A stretch of 64,000 nucleotides of DNA from Eopsaltria australis (taxonomy: Eukaryota > Chordata > Aves > Passeriformes > Petroicidae). The translations under genes and the position numbers were made by a program. The first letter of the stretch is position 1, and each line of letters opens with the position of its first letter. Under the pieces are notes generated by a model that worked only from the letters and a program-made list of their open reading frames with translations, did no database searches and was not told where the DNA came from. Positions 10,901 to 23,220 of this stretch are shown here, in pieces. The stretch is taken from assembly GCA_034509425.1 (NCBI GenBank), contig JAVTVJ010000372.1, positions 1,364,001 through 1,428,000 of the forward strand. Direction: 5' to 3'.

Positions 10901-13900
10901 TTTGCAGACTTCAATGAATGTGTATCTACTGATGACAAGTGATTTTTTTACTGCTGTGGCTAAATCAAAAACCAAAAGTGACCAAAAGGACTAGGTAGTC
11001 ACATGTAAATGAAATATTAACAGTTGTTATTGTGGTATTAACATGTGTTTGTTACTTTTTTTTACTTAAACCATGAAAAATGACACACAAAAAGTCCTAA
11101 ACTTTGTTATTATTCTGTCTGTCTGTACTCAGAATTTATAGGAATTTTGTAAAACTGTGAATTAAAGTGATTTCTTTAGACATATAGTAGGTACAGACTA
11201 GATTAAATTGTGCTGATGGAAAGGAAATGAAAAATACCTGGTGGTCTATAGAGTATGTCTGCTACAAAATGCTCACAGTGAGAGGGTCTGTTATGGAGAT
11301 ACTTTTGATCAGCTTTGGCATTTGGTTCAAGAAGTTTGCCTTCACCTGCTTATGCTTCATTCAAACCAACTGGGATGGTTTTGCTCCTATTCTCCTATGT
11401 AGAAGAGGAAAAAAACTGAATATTTTTGCTATTGGGTTTTCGCAAGATTTTCTTGCCTGGCCCACTGCAAAAATCCATCTCTTCCCTTGCTAGAGTATAT
11501 TTTATTAAAAACTGGAGATTTCAGGTTGATGCTGAAGGAACTAGTGCAGCCTGAAATGGAGACCACCCCAAAATAGATTGATTTAAAGAAAGCTCAGGAA
11601 GAAGTGGTAATGAACTGTTAGTAGTTTGAATTTCTCTCCAATGATATTGTAAGTCCAGTACCACCATAAGTGGACTTTACAAGACATATTCTGGGTATTT
11701 ACTCCAAGTAGGGTGATCACCAAAAGAAAGTGCCTGGCTCTCAAACAAATAAAATTAGATACCTAAATTCCTTTTTCAGGTGTTGAAGGCAGATTTCACT
11801 GAGATTTTTAAGAAAAATATCCTACCCTGACAATTTATTATTATACAGCATCTAAATTAGTCAGTCTGAGTATGTGATTCGGTACAAGAACACATTCCTA
11901 ACCATTCAAAGCCACACAGAAAATCTGTACCAGAGGCAAGAAATGAAATTGGATTTCCTGACTCTGCATTTTGTTTCTTAACTAAAACTCTTTTTCCTGG
12001 TCAATAAACTGTGTTAATACCACCATTTCAATACTAATAATTCAAGGCTGCATCAGGAAGTCAGTCTTTTCTAATAAGTATACAATATTAACCTGATTCT
12101 GCCTCACTTTTTAGACTGAAAACAGTGTTTCTAAACCTTAGTAGCCTGTCAGGACCCAATGAGGTGTCTCAAAAGTCTGTAAAATGATCCAGGGGTACTT
12201 TGGAAGCCTTGTAGTTTTGTTAAATTTGTTCTGTATGCGATGATCACTATTTAATTTTTATGAAATATAGCCTGGCATACAAAGAATTATTTTGTTACAT
12301 TGGGACATACAGTATTAAATCAGATAATTTTTTTTTCCTACTTTGGGGCTTCTAGAAAGTGTTAGTGTTGATCTTTGCTGAAATATAATACTGTTGTATC
12401 CTAAGATGTATGGAGCTTTGAACTCAGCTTTCCTGCATCCTGCACCTGGCAGTTGATTTGACAATCTGCCACCAGGTCAAGAATCTGCTCATTAGAGCAA
12501 GCTGTACAACTGCCACAAGCTAACCAGGTGGGATTAGATTAATTAATCAGGAGTCTCTGTTTAAAAATCAAGGCAAAATTAGAGACTTTATGGGTAAAGT
12601 TAGCAGAATTTTATATCTCTAATAATCTTGGATTAATTGCTAGAGTAAAAAGTAATGTGGGGTTTGGGGTTTCATCCTCTCTTTTTCATTCTTTAGCAGG
12701 AACACTTAGTGAAGCTTCAGAAGAAAATATGAGCCTACATTGCAGCAAAATTAATGCATAGACTCTGAGACATGACCATTATCACAACACAGCATAACAC
12801 AAACTACAGCGTGTAATCACCCAGTAGCCTTTGCCTCAGGCCAATATTTTCTATTTCAGCATTAATTTATATTTTTAGAAACTGACTCAAATTTGATTAC
12901 AGTTTTAAAGAGCCTGTCCTTAGGTAAGTTGTCCCAACATTTAATTATCCCTATCTAATGACTAATTATCCTAATTTTTTGAAAACAACCTTCACATTGT
13001 ATTCCAGTCACTTGATCTCCTAATTTTTTTCCCCTGTTGTTAAACTGAGTAGTCTTTTCTTACTAAATGCTGAGCTAAGTCTTTCCTCATCAGACATGGG
13101 TTCTGCACTTGCAAGAACTTACTTTTTAAGACCTGGACATGGCATAAGTGGTGTCCCTGTTTGCATCCCTATCATCAAAGTCTGAAGTATAAAGGGTACA
13201 TGGCCCACTTTCAGCCCTACAAGAGAAATCCACTGTTTTTCAGTGTTGCAAAGAGCAAGAAAAACAATGTACTTAGAACTTTCAAATAACAACATTTTTT
13301 AGGGTTGTTATTTTTAACCTATGCCTTTTTTGTCATTTTCAAAATATTCATGTGATTCAGCAATTTGGTCTGTATGACAGAGTCCTTGTGGCCATCAAGT
13401 TCCCTGAGCTTTTCACAGGTGGAAAACTCTCCCTACTGACACCTTTCTCCAGAACAGGACGTATAGGAAGATGAAACAACAGGCTTCCTATGGGAGAAAG
13501 AGAACAAAAAGGAGCAAGAATTGGCCAAGGAAACTTCCTAAAGATTCCTCAAACAAACGTGAGTAAATGCTAGTTCTCCCAAGAAAACTAACTGAATAAT
13601 TGATCATATCTTTATGCAAAATTGATAATAAGCTGTAACAAAGATTAAACTCTTCAGGAATGATGCCAGAATTATCAAAGAAAGTCATAGACAAGGAAAG
13701 CAGTGAGTAAAGAAGGGGACATGGCTGATGTCACTGAAATATAAAATCTCTTTCATTTGCAAAACACATATACATAATACAAATAACTTCCTAAGCATTT
13801 TGGAAATTAAGTGGCTTCAAACCATTCCAGATTAGCTGCTGTGCTTTAGAATCTCCACTGAGCTTTCGATCCAGTAGACTAAAATTGAGAAGTGGTTAGG

Positions 13901-14040
13901 TCCTGTAATTTCAAAATTTTTCTTCTTAGAACATTAAAATGGAAAGTATAAATCATGTTGGTTAATTAAAACTAGTGAAAGTCTTGTAAAAATAATTGAG
14001 AATAAAAAAGAGGAAAGGAATTACTTTAGGAATGTTAACA
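7961..14040. other. Unique AT-rich DNA without a supported gene
   Basis: No gene or nameable repeat is seen. Minor features are a poly-A run near 8416-8428 and a short GAA/AGA-rich run near 8782-8802. Open frames are short. A segment at about 11352-11397 on minus is bracketed by a good acceptor and donor, but all three frames are closed, so it is not a coding exon. Confidence 0.55.
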
Positions 14041-14275
14041 TACATTGAGTAGTGTGAAAACGTAAATATAGGCAAAATATCAGGGGGAAAAGTTCCTGGC
14101 AGAGTGGTTCAGAGGAATGTGGGGAAGTGTCAGAAACCTGATTGCTCATGATTTTTAAATCCAGGCTGGACAGACCACTAACAAATCTACTGTTGGGAGT
14201 GATTTTGTATTAACTGTAGCATTGATTGGATGACTTAATAGATCTTTTCCGTATCTGATTTCTATTAGTCTAGGA
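14041..14275 (+). mobile_element. Old, decayed CR1-like LINE 3' relic
   Basis: The order of landmarks matches an ancient CR1 3' end. There is a TATAGGCAAAATATCAGG-like opening, AGTTCCTGGCAGAGTGG, a block resembling TTTAAATCCAGGCTGGACAG, and then GATTGGATGACTTAATAGAT followed by CTTTTCCGTATCTGATTTCT, close to the usual sense-strand end. The terminal octamer repeats are nearly lost. Divergence is much higher than in the copies at 6923 and 25771, so this is an older insertion. Confidence 0.72.
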
Positions 14276-17200
14276 TTCCCAGCTGCTTTTGCTTCCAAAG
14301 CCTCTTCCAATCTTTGGATTTCTTTCTTTAATATTGACTAATAATAGCATTTTAACCATCTGTCCATTAACGGAACTTTAGGTTTTCTTATGAAAATATT
14401 AAATTGGCAGGTGATTAAAGCTTTCCACTTCTCGTTCCTGTTTAAAAGGGTAAAGTATAAAGGTCTGCAAGTGTAGCTGAGACACTATTGAATGTTCTGC
14501 CTTAGCTAATCCTGCTCAAGTTTAACCCAAGTCCTCCCATTTTGAAAGTCTGAAAGCAAAGATTTCAGAAGTCTACAAAGACTGAAAAATAGATAAAAGT
14601 ACTTTTTCTGGACTCTCTGATCACTTTAAATAAGTTCTGATCAAAGTTTGTTGCTACACAGCAGCTACTTGGCCTTTCTTTTGTGCAAGAGTTTCTGTGT
14701 TTTGTAACTGACCCTACTTTGAGTTATTTGGCAGAGTTTCTAGCTGTGTTTGGTTCAGCTGCTTTTATTTTCACAGATTGCTGCTATTGCCCACTAACAA
14801 TGCAGCTCAGTGAGCATAGTTATGACACAGTTTATCTGCTGAGGCTTTACACATCATCTGCTCTGTGTTTGTGTCTTCTCAGTGAGGAGTCACTCGCCTT
14901 TAGGGACCACACCTACGTGAAACAGAGGGAGAGGAGGTTCAGCCTGGTGAGCTTTGGGCTCTCTGAGTACTGAAGCAGAGATCACATTTGCATTTAGCTT
15001 CTAAATGCCCACCAAATTTCATGGACATGCTGGACAACTTTGAGTTACAGCACCTGGAGGTTTTGAGAGAGCAAAAGACAAATTATGGTGCTGTGTCAGC
15101 CAGCCCTGTTCTTACACTGTTTTAGGAAACTGTACTTCAGTTCAGCTCAGCAAACCTACTGCAGGCTGGAGAACTTTTGCTCAGCGAGATCATTTAATAT
15201 TATATTGAGACTGTGGAGAGGGCATTCTTGCTGGAGATCAAGTTCTCAGGTTTATGTTTTGGCAGAAAAACTGTCTTCCAAATATTAGCATGTTTGAAAC
15301 ATTTTAAGTACAGTAATTGAGTCATGGAACATCAGAAATCTGAATGGCTTCTTATTTTACTGAAAACAATATATATTTAAACTGCATACAACAAGATGAA
15401 TCCCCCTGCTATCTATCTCTGTCAGCTTCCCTTCAGGGTGAATGGTTTCCATCTAGGAAGTGATGTTTCCAAAGTTGCTAGTTTCAGCAACATCTTTAGC
15501 TCTCAGTCATGAGAAAAATTTGGAAATTAATTGGCTTTCAGAACTTTAGGTAAGTAAATCACACAACTTTAGCTATCAGCTCTATTCTAGACACCAAGAT
15601 TCCTTCTGCAATGACTGTTGAAAAGGTACTGTGTCCAAGGGACATGTGATTTCACATGCCTTGGAAGTTTTAATAGAAGACAAAAAAAGAAAAAAAATTC
15701 CTTGTATCAAGCATAAATAAGAGTCCACACACTGATTTCCAATGAAATGTCAGGAAGTTTTGAAAAACCCAAATGAAATAGAATAAATCACCTTCTCAAA
15801 GCATCTCTTTTTGACCACTGAATTCTGAGGCAGCCTAGAATCTTAGTTCATACAAAATGTTTAACTTTTATGTGGTTAGAGATCAGTATTTTCCTGTTAG
15901 TACTATACTTTAATATAAATAGCACTAAAGAACTCCAATGAACAAGCAAAAGGAATAGGACAAAAAAAAGAAGAAAACAATCAGAGAGGAGATATAAGAA
16001 GGTAATGTTGCTGTCTATTCCCATCTTTGTGCAAGGTATTCTTCATGATGTAGTACCAGAGATAAATACAGCCTTACAATAGCTGGCAATACAATCTTAA
16101 AATAATTTAAATGTGCATGGAAAAGCTGTAAGTTTGCACACATTTAAATTGTGATCAAGATTCGGATTTTTCTTGAAACTTTTTTCTGTATGGATACTTT
16201 TGAAGTATGAATGTATGGGTACAGATGAATGAATAAATTACTGTTTAGATTAAACTTGAAGATCAGGATTTAATACATGATATTGAATGAACATTTCAAC
16301 TGAAGAATTTGAAAGAAATTACATCATGACAATATTGTGCAGCAAGGCAAACAATTTAGAAACATTTATAGGAAAATCAGACAACTTAAAAACCAGAGCA
16401 TTTAAAAACCTTTTTATTGTATATCAACTAAACCATATAAAATTGCATTTTTGTGGGTGGTTGGAATGCCATTTTTATGGTATTTTAAACTTTTGGTTTA
16501 ATTTATGAAATAACCTTTAACTGAGTCAGTAAAAATTCTGCTATGTTCAATGGACTTTAGAATTCTTCACTTCCTAACTGTGGTCTAGTTGTTGAATATT
16601 AAACCATTATATAAACCCTCTGTCTGCAGGGAATTAGGAGTAAACTCTGACTGTAGTCAGTTTTTCTCAAAACCACCTGCTACATGGATTAGTAATCCAG
16701 GAAAACAGATCAGAAGCCAGGGTTGCTGCCACACTGTTTGCTGTTCCCAATCTGCAGGGTACGAAATCTGCATGTTGCAATGGGGGTGCAGCCTCTGGGA
16801 TTTAGTAGTTCTAATTCACTTATTTGTGTCAGACTTTAAAAAGAGGAAAACAGTTTTAAAGCAAGAGATTAGAGGCTGTACATTGTAGAAACATGAGAGG
16901 AAAGCCAACAGGCTCAGCATAAATGCTTCATTTCTTCAGAGGGGATGATAGGTGCACTGATCACATGAGAGAGAAAATTGTTATTGCGCTGCTGTCAAGT
17001 GTTCTAACAGCTTGGGAGCATGTGGAAATGAGTGGAAATACTGATGCAAGAAAAAGAATCAAGTTTCTAGATTTATAACACCATCAGTCCAGAGTACAGG
17101 CTTGCATGTTCTATTTCCCCTTTCCTTGCAGTTTAGATGTAGTACAAAAAAGTAGGTGAGACTCTTCCCATTCAAATGAGGCAGCAGGTAAATGGTTTCT

Positions 17201-17461
17201 AGACAGGAGGAAAATCTGAAATGCACAGAGATAGAACTAAGCAGGAACAAAAGGATACATTCTTCATATATCTCAATAATAAGGCATGGTATATCCCAAG
17301 ATGTCAGATCCTTTTTTTATGTGTTTATTTTTGCCCTTACAATCAAGAATAAAAACAAAAATGAATGCCATGGTCTTCAGAGAAAAAGTCACCCAAGTTT
17401 ATGGGCTGTGTTGTTAGATCTAAATTAGCAAAAGGAAAAGCAGCAGAGACTCTCTTCTCAC
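14276..17461. other. Unique DNA without a recognised gene
   Basis: No repeat family is recognised. The interval holds one low-confidence splice-bounded segment at 14883-14946, described separately. The longest frame (14683-14973, 96 codons) has no recognisable domain. Confidence 0.5.
14883..14946 (+). other. Candidate small exon (strong splice sites, no homology recognised)
   Basis: A pyrimidine-rich acceptor (TTTGTGTCTTCTCAG, ending 14882) is followed by 64 bases and then a donor CTG|GTGAGC. With one leading base the segment is open for 21 codons, reading EESLAFRDHTYVKQRERRFS and one further Leu. I do not recognise the peptide. Such acceptor/donor pairs arise by chance in 64 kb, so this could equally be a non-coding RNA exon or nothing. 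Confidence 0.15.
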
Positions 17462-17621
17462 CTGAAAGCCAACTGTGGTGCGCTGGTAGCTTCTATATTT
17501 CTGAATTTTCTTACACTCAAGAACTGGGTAGATGACTCCAGCTTCTTAATGAGGAAGGGGTTTGCCTCATGCTGAAGCCGTGCCTGGGAACCATCCAGGA
17601 GAGTCTTAATTGGTGCAGGCC
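17462..17621 (-). other. Candidate coding exon, 160 nt, phase 2/2 (unrecognised protein)
   Basis: Read on minus, a CCCTTTCACACACAG acceptor precedes the segment and a strong CAG|GTGAGA donor follows it. After two leading bases there are 52 open codons, then a trailing AG. The peptide begins PAPIKTLLDGSQARLQHEAN and continues PFLIKKLESSTQF. Codon choice looks coding-like: all glutamines are CAG, all phenylalanines TTC, and most lysines AAG. The two leading bases fit the single trailing G of the minus-strand candidate at 36081-36268, giving a Gly codon across the junction. I do not recognise the protein and cannot exclude chance. Confidence 0.28.
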
Positions 17622-18435
17622 CTGTGTGTGAAAGGGATTATCCTTGCTATTAAATTGGACTGAGCTTCAGAGTCTTGAAAGTTTTTGAGTTAGTAGGAAA
17701 AGTGAGTGCAATCTGGGACTGCTGACCTATGTCAAAGCCACAAAGTGACTACTCCTGTTCCAGATGGTTAAGGCTGGCACGAGCATTTCTCCCATTCCGG
17801 CAATTGCTACTCCTTGTCTTGCGTGGACATACAGCCATAAGAAGAACATAATTTGTTGCTCCATTCCCTAGCCTTTGGCTCAATTTGTGCACAAATTGGG
17901 TGGGATCTATCCCTTGGACATCTGCATGTCGACATTTCCATCTGACACCATTTACATTTGGTAGGGAGGAACGGGTTGGCTTGCTACTCTAACCTCTCTG
18001 TGTTAGCATGAGATCAGTTGCACCCAGGAAGCACCTTTTTCTCCCCAAAAAGAGTCTCCAGTGATAAGGTCAGATGCAGAAGTTTGTGTTTTGAACACAT
18101 CTGTTTGAGCAGATCAGTTTTCCCTTTCCTGCTTTCTTTTTTAGTTTGCACCCTTTTGCCTCCATCACCCCCCAACTCTGTTGCGTGCAGGGGATTGAGA
18201 CCAGTGTATAAAAAGCTGACAGACATGGGTAGTAGCTAAAAAGTTTTGTTTAGCTGCCCAGCCTTGTCAAAGTTCTTTGTGCTTGTCAGACTTGCAGCTT
18301 TGCCTATGTGAACCATGGTTTTATAGGGGGATATACACACTCTGTGCCCTTTTGTATTGGTTCATCCAGACTTTATCTATAACTCTGTTGGATAGGTTGG
18401 GAAGTGGAAAAACAAACGTCTGCCATCTGCTCCAT

Positions 18436-18600
18436 GTTATTTATGATGATTTCTCCAATTAGGTCCAATTAACTTGCTGTCAATGATTAAATGTAATGGG
18501 TAATAATAACTTGACTTCATCATTACCACCAGCATTATTATCTCATTGATTGCAATAATTTCAAAAATTACCCATCAGAATAAAATATGTTTAGCACCTG
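18436..18600. promoter_or_regulatory. Candidate conserved non-coding element rich in homeodomain-type sites
   Basis: A compact stretch dense in TAAT/ATTA cores: CTCCAATTAGG, CCAATTAAC, CAATGATTAAATG, GGGTAATAATAA, CATCATTACCACC, GCATTATTATCTC and AAAATTACCC. Several GGTAAT/ATTACC cores lie on both strands. This composition is typical of vertebrate developmental enhancers, but conservation cannot be judged from one sequence. It is closed in all frames and is not part of a recognised repeat. Confidence 0.35.
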
Positions 18601-19689
18601 GTTTGTCTGTTTAGGAACATCTGCTATAAACGTGTGATATATGTGGAGTTTAATATCTCATGATGTGAAAGGGAAACATATAATCTGTACTTTGAGAGTC
18701 AGTGCTGGCACAAATTTATGATGAGACAATGAGAGGATCAAATGAAAATCAGTTTAGAATTTATTGCTGGACTCACAGAGCTGTCAAAACAGGAATGGAG
18801 CTATCGTATATTTACCAGCCTGAATTTTTTGTCTAGCAAGGAGATAGTTCTGTTCATATGATCTGAATTTACATGCCTGTGTTGTGCTATAACCCGTGGT
18901 GATGGATGAATAGGGTGGGGGTGGAGAAGGTAGGCTGGGTTTCCATCTTGCCAAAGAGAGATGTTTTTATTCAAATCCCCAGGCCTAGTTTGCTTGGCCT
19001 TACTTGCATAAAAGCTTTGCAATAAAGTGCTGCATCTTCTTAAGTGCTGCAGAGAGCAAGTGAAGGCATAGTCTTCATTTCCTTACTGTCTCACAGCAGC
19101 AGTTCTCTCTCACCATGCTCCTGCTACATGCAAAACAAATCTGTTTGTCCATGATGAACTGTAATTGCCATCTCCTAGGTTTGCCATGTGTTTTAGGTTC
19201 AAGTGTCACACTGTCATGCAATTCTGTTTTCCCTGTAACCATATGGAAACACCATGGAATAAATGCTGTCTGGAATGGTTCACAACAGACTGTTCAGACA
19301 GCTAATGATTCCCCAGCCTTAAAATGTGCCAGTCAGTTCCCCTTCCTGCAAACAATTTTTTTTTTTCTTGAGCATCATGAATGCTAATTCTCCTAATTCA
19401 CCTGATTTATATCCTTTGGTGGGCATAGGGGGCTGTTGAAAGAACAAACTTTGGTCTTGGTTATAATTAAAATCCTCTTAACCACACTCTCAGAAATGCT
19501 CAGAAATAATGTTTTATTTTCATAAGCACCTAGAAAATAAACCTCAGTTTAAGATTCCTGAAAACTGAAAAATTTGGAAGAAAAACTAATAAAATGTCTG
19601 GCTGTTATATATACACTGACTGTCTGCTTATTGGCTTTACAGATCTGAGAAACATTAATTCTGGTGGTATATTTCTGACTTAAGCCACA

Positions 19690-19715
19690 TTTTTTTTTAA
19701 TTTTTTTTTTTTTTT
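19690..19715. repeat. Poly-T tract (T9-AA-T15)
   Basis: Two T runs separated by AA. No LINE, retrogene or SINE body is recognisable next to it, so I treat it as a simple low-complexity tract rather than a poly(A) tail. Confidence 0.9.
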
Positions 19716-22700
19716 AACCTAGCACAGTCTTGGAAAAACAAGCAAGGCTTTGGCTGGTCTCATGCCTTTTCTAAAATTTCATTGCCCATTTTCCCCATGT
19801 TTGCCATATGGGATGTAAATTAAGGGTTTTTTTTCACTTAAAAAAAATCATGTCTTATCAAATTTTCATTATTTGGCTATTGAACAAAATGCAGATTGGT
19901 AAGATAATGCTTTTTTGGTTTGATTATTTCACTGGATATCTGGCATAAAGTCTTCTGGAAATTTAGTAGTCGGGCCCTTAAACCTCTGGTCTTTTCCCAT
20001 TGGCTGTTCCTAAGAAATATTGAACTACAAGAAGCTAAACAGCTTCTTGGATATTGTTTGACAGCTTGCTTTAATGCAAAAATGTGCAAGGTTTCCCATC
20101 CAAAGCCCCACTTAGTCTCTGTAAAGCACTGCAGTCTGGAGAGGGTGGTAGGCGTTATCTTTCCCATCACCTGAATGGGGAAAACAATTCCTAGGTCTTC
20201 TCACAGTTTCCCGGCTCAGCCATTCTTGTTTCCTGGTATTTTGCACAGCCTGTCCATGACTTTAAATGTCAGGTCAGATTTTCACTCAGAGCTTTGTTGA
20301 TTTACAACAGGTGAAGAAACCCCACGTTTTTGAAACATGCAGAAAATATTACTAGATTGCTCCTGCTGCTGTGTAGTTTTCTCTTTGTAAAATAGAGAAT
20401 CTTTTACAAATACTTCAACTGGAAGACTATGGTGCAGAAGGAGGGAAGAAGCTTATCTTGGTGCAGTGTTCATCTTTCTCATCCTTCACTGTTACTCTGA
20501 CTGCTGTGTCTGACCCAGACCAAATTCAAGTGCCACAGAAATGAAATCTTTCATTAAGATGCTAAAATATAGGCTGTTTTTTTGGACATGCAGAGAGCTG
20601 GTCATAAGACCAAAATTCAGCCTACAGTGCTTCAGCTCTTTAAAAGAGCTTGTAAAACAGAAATAATGTTATTTCAGAGAGCTTATTACTCAGGTGAATA
20701 TGGAAAATGTGAGAAGAATCAAGTTCTTTTTGAGTCGCTAATGATTATCTACCAAAAATATACACTTTATGATTACTGGGATTTTAGTCTATTGTAGAAG
20801 AGGATGAAAAAATCTGTCTAAATTATTGTCTAAATTTTGGATTAGACATTTTATTGTTGATGGAAAGTGCTTTTCTCTATATGGTGTTTAGGTATTTTTC
20901 TTTTTCATTTTGATAAAAAATTCCTCCAAAACCTCTTTGAGAAAATCACATTGTTTTACTTGGATTTTTTTCCCTGCAGTGATGAGTTTGGTGCATCCTA
21001 ATAGGAGTAAGGTCCAAGCCCTGTAATGCCCCAGCTCAGAGAATTATTTCCTGCAGGACCTGATATGAGTCACCTCCTCTTTCTGAGACTGGATACAACT
21101 GCATTAGTCAGGAGAGAGGGTTCAGCCAGGGAACCTGAACTTCCAGTCAAAAGCAGAAGGCTACAAAACTAGGTGTTTGGGAATGTTTTTGTCTGAAATA
21201 TCACACAAGAACTTTTACGAGCCAAAAATACATTTTTCTTAAGAGTTAGGTTTTTGATTTTTGTGTTCTTTGGAGAATATAGGGAATTCAATGAGTTGAA
21301 ACATGCTAAAACAAATGTACTCTGTGTATTGAAAAAAATATCTTCCTCACATGAACCTATGCGTAAATTTCAGTGACTAACTAGACTTACTGTGAAGGAA
21401 CACTACTTGCATCTTTTTCTTTAGACATCTACACTGCCTAAACTTGAAGTTGAGTCCCACTTGCCCTCAGCGACCTTGGATGAAAGATCTAAAGCTCAAA
21501 TTCATCACACAGTTTGAGGTACTGATCTGAGTGGTGCAAAATGGGTACATAACCACCCTAAACTGACATGTCCAGGGAAAAAGTCATTACAGCTAAAATC
21601 TCTGGCAATACATTTGTCTTTCACATTTCTACTTTTCTATTAACAGACTGTAGATGATGTGAAGGTGTTCGGTTCCAATGAAGGTGTCTCAGTTATAAAA
21701 AGCAAAGTGGGGTGAATGTGGACCGGAGTACAGGAAGTTAATTTACCACAATACATCACAGCCAAGATTTTTAGTTGTTTAAAGTCTGTACACCCACCTG
21801 GAGTCAACAAAGCTATGTTGATTTATGTCTGGTTCTATGGACAGGGCAGTAGTGGAAACAAGGGTTTTGTTTTCAGGAAATACCATATTTTTGTCTGAGA
21901 TTGATTTATGAAATAGAGATGGACACACGATGTTAAAAAAACCCCAACAACATAAGAACTGTTTTGTGCTCAAAAAAAATCAGCTCTTATGTAGGTCAAA
22001 AAAATAACAAACCCAGTTCAGCAATGATGAATGCAAATTAATACTTAGGGGCAAGTAACCAATTTGGATAGCTCGAGCTCCCTGTTTTAGCTACTTCTGC
22101 ACTGTTGAATAGAGGGGAGAACATAGCGATTATACTGAACAAATTTATTAAATCAACACTGCAAACAGCTGCATTTTGGGAGACAGAACTTAGGTTAAAA
22201 AGCCATGAAAAAAATACTAAAAGTTTGTATTGCTTTGAGGATAAACACAGAAATCAGGTGCTTTGGGAGGCATTTCATCCAGTGACTGAAAGAGGTAGCT
22301 TTCTTCACCAGGAGTCATAATGCATCTGTTTACAAAACCTGCTTTTCAAACAGACTTTTCAAATGAAGTTTCCTTTCCTATTGGTCTGATTATTCTTTAA
22401 AATCCTCATTTGGTTTCACCACAGTATGTGAAAAGAGTTTCCATCTACTTTTGGCTGGAATTTCTGGGCTCATGTTCTTCTGGGTGATTTGGGTCCATGA
22501 ACCCTGTCAAGCCCTGTTTCCCGATGTGCCAGTCATCACACTGGAGACCGAGGCTGGAGGCAAGCAGGAGAACAGCTTGAGATGTTCTCCTGTGAGGGGC
22601 AGACCTTTCCCTAGGATCTGTCCAAGAAACTGGTGCATCAGGGATCAGCTGGTCAAATAACTGAATCAGGAAGCTTTACATAAGAATTTCTAGTGACGGT

Positions 22701-23089
22701 TTAATTCAGTGTCACCTGACAGCACAGGGCCTCCCCGGGATATCATGTCCCTCTTTGAGAAATAGCACAGGGAGTTAAACCTGAGCTGTGTTTTCTTTTC
22801 TTGCCCAATCCTAGCTAACATCACTATTTCAGTAACAAGCTTGGTGATGGCACAGCAGAAAGAGGTCAAATGCATCTGGAGACATATTAATACCCAAGTC
22901 TTGTCAAAAGGTTTATAACCTGAGACAGTAGGTGAAGTGCTTCTTCTGATTCACACCAAATGAGAACTCCTTCTGTGCTCAATATGCCACACATTTTCTT
23001 CTGGAGAAAAATATTTTGTATTTCTATATATCTTCCCATTCTATGTTTTTACAGGAATTCACAACTTTAACACCTTTAACCTCATAAAA

Positions 23090-23220
23090 CCTGCTGGGTT
23101 TATTATCTCTGTTTAACAGAAGGGAAAACTAAACCAGAGGCAGTAGAAGAACATACTCACCAGCTCAAGGCATCTGCAGCAGTGCTGGGATTGGAGCCCA
23201 GGTGCTCCTGGGTTTTTAGC
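23090..23220 (+). mobile_element. MIR-like SINE-core relic
   Basis: The order of motifs follows the conserved core of tRNA-derived MIR-type SINEs: TTATTATCTCTGTTTAACAG, AGGGAAAACTAAACCAGAGG, a decayed AGCTCAAGG, then GTGCTGGGATTGGAGCCCAG and GTGCTCCTGGG. The match is by eye to the familiar 'gggaaactgaggcacagagaggt...gggattcgaacccagg' pattern. It is an ancient, immobile remnant. The exact family in birds is not determined. Confidence 0.6.

Noticed and set aside
11350..11400. Short minus segment with good acceptor (CCTCTTCTACATAG) and donor (GCAG|GTGAAG)
   Set aside because: All three frames contain stops within about 48 bases. At most a non-coding exon, with no other support.
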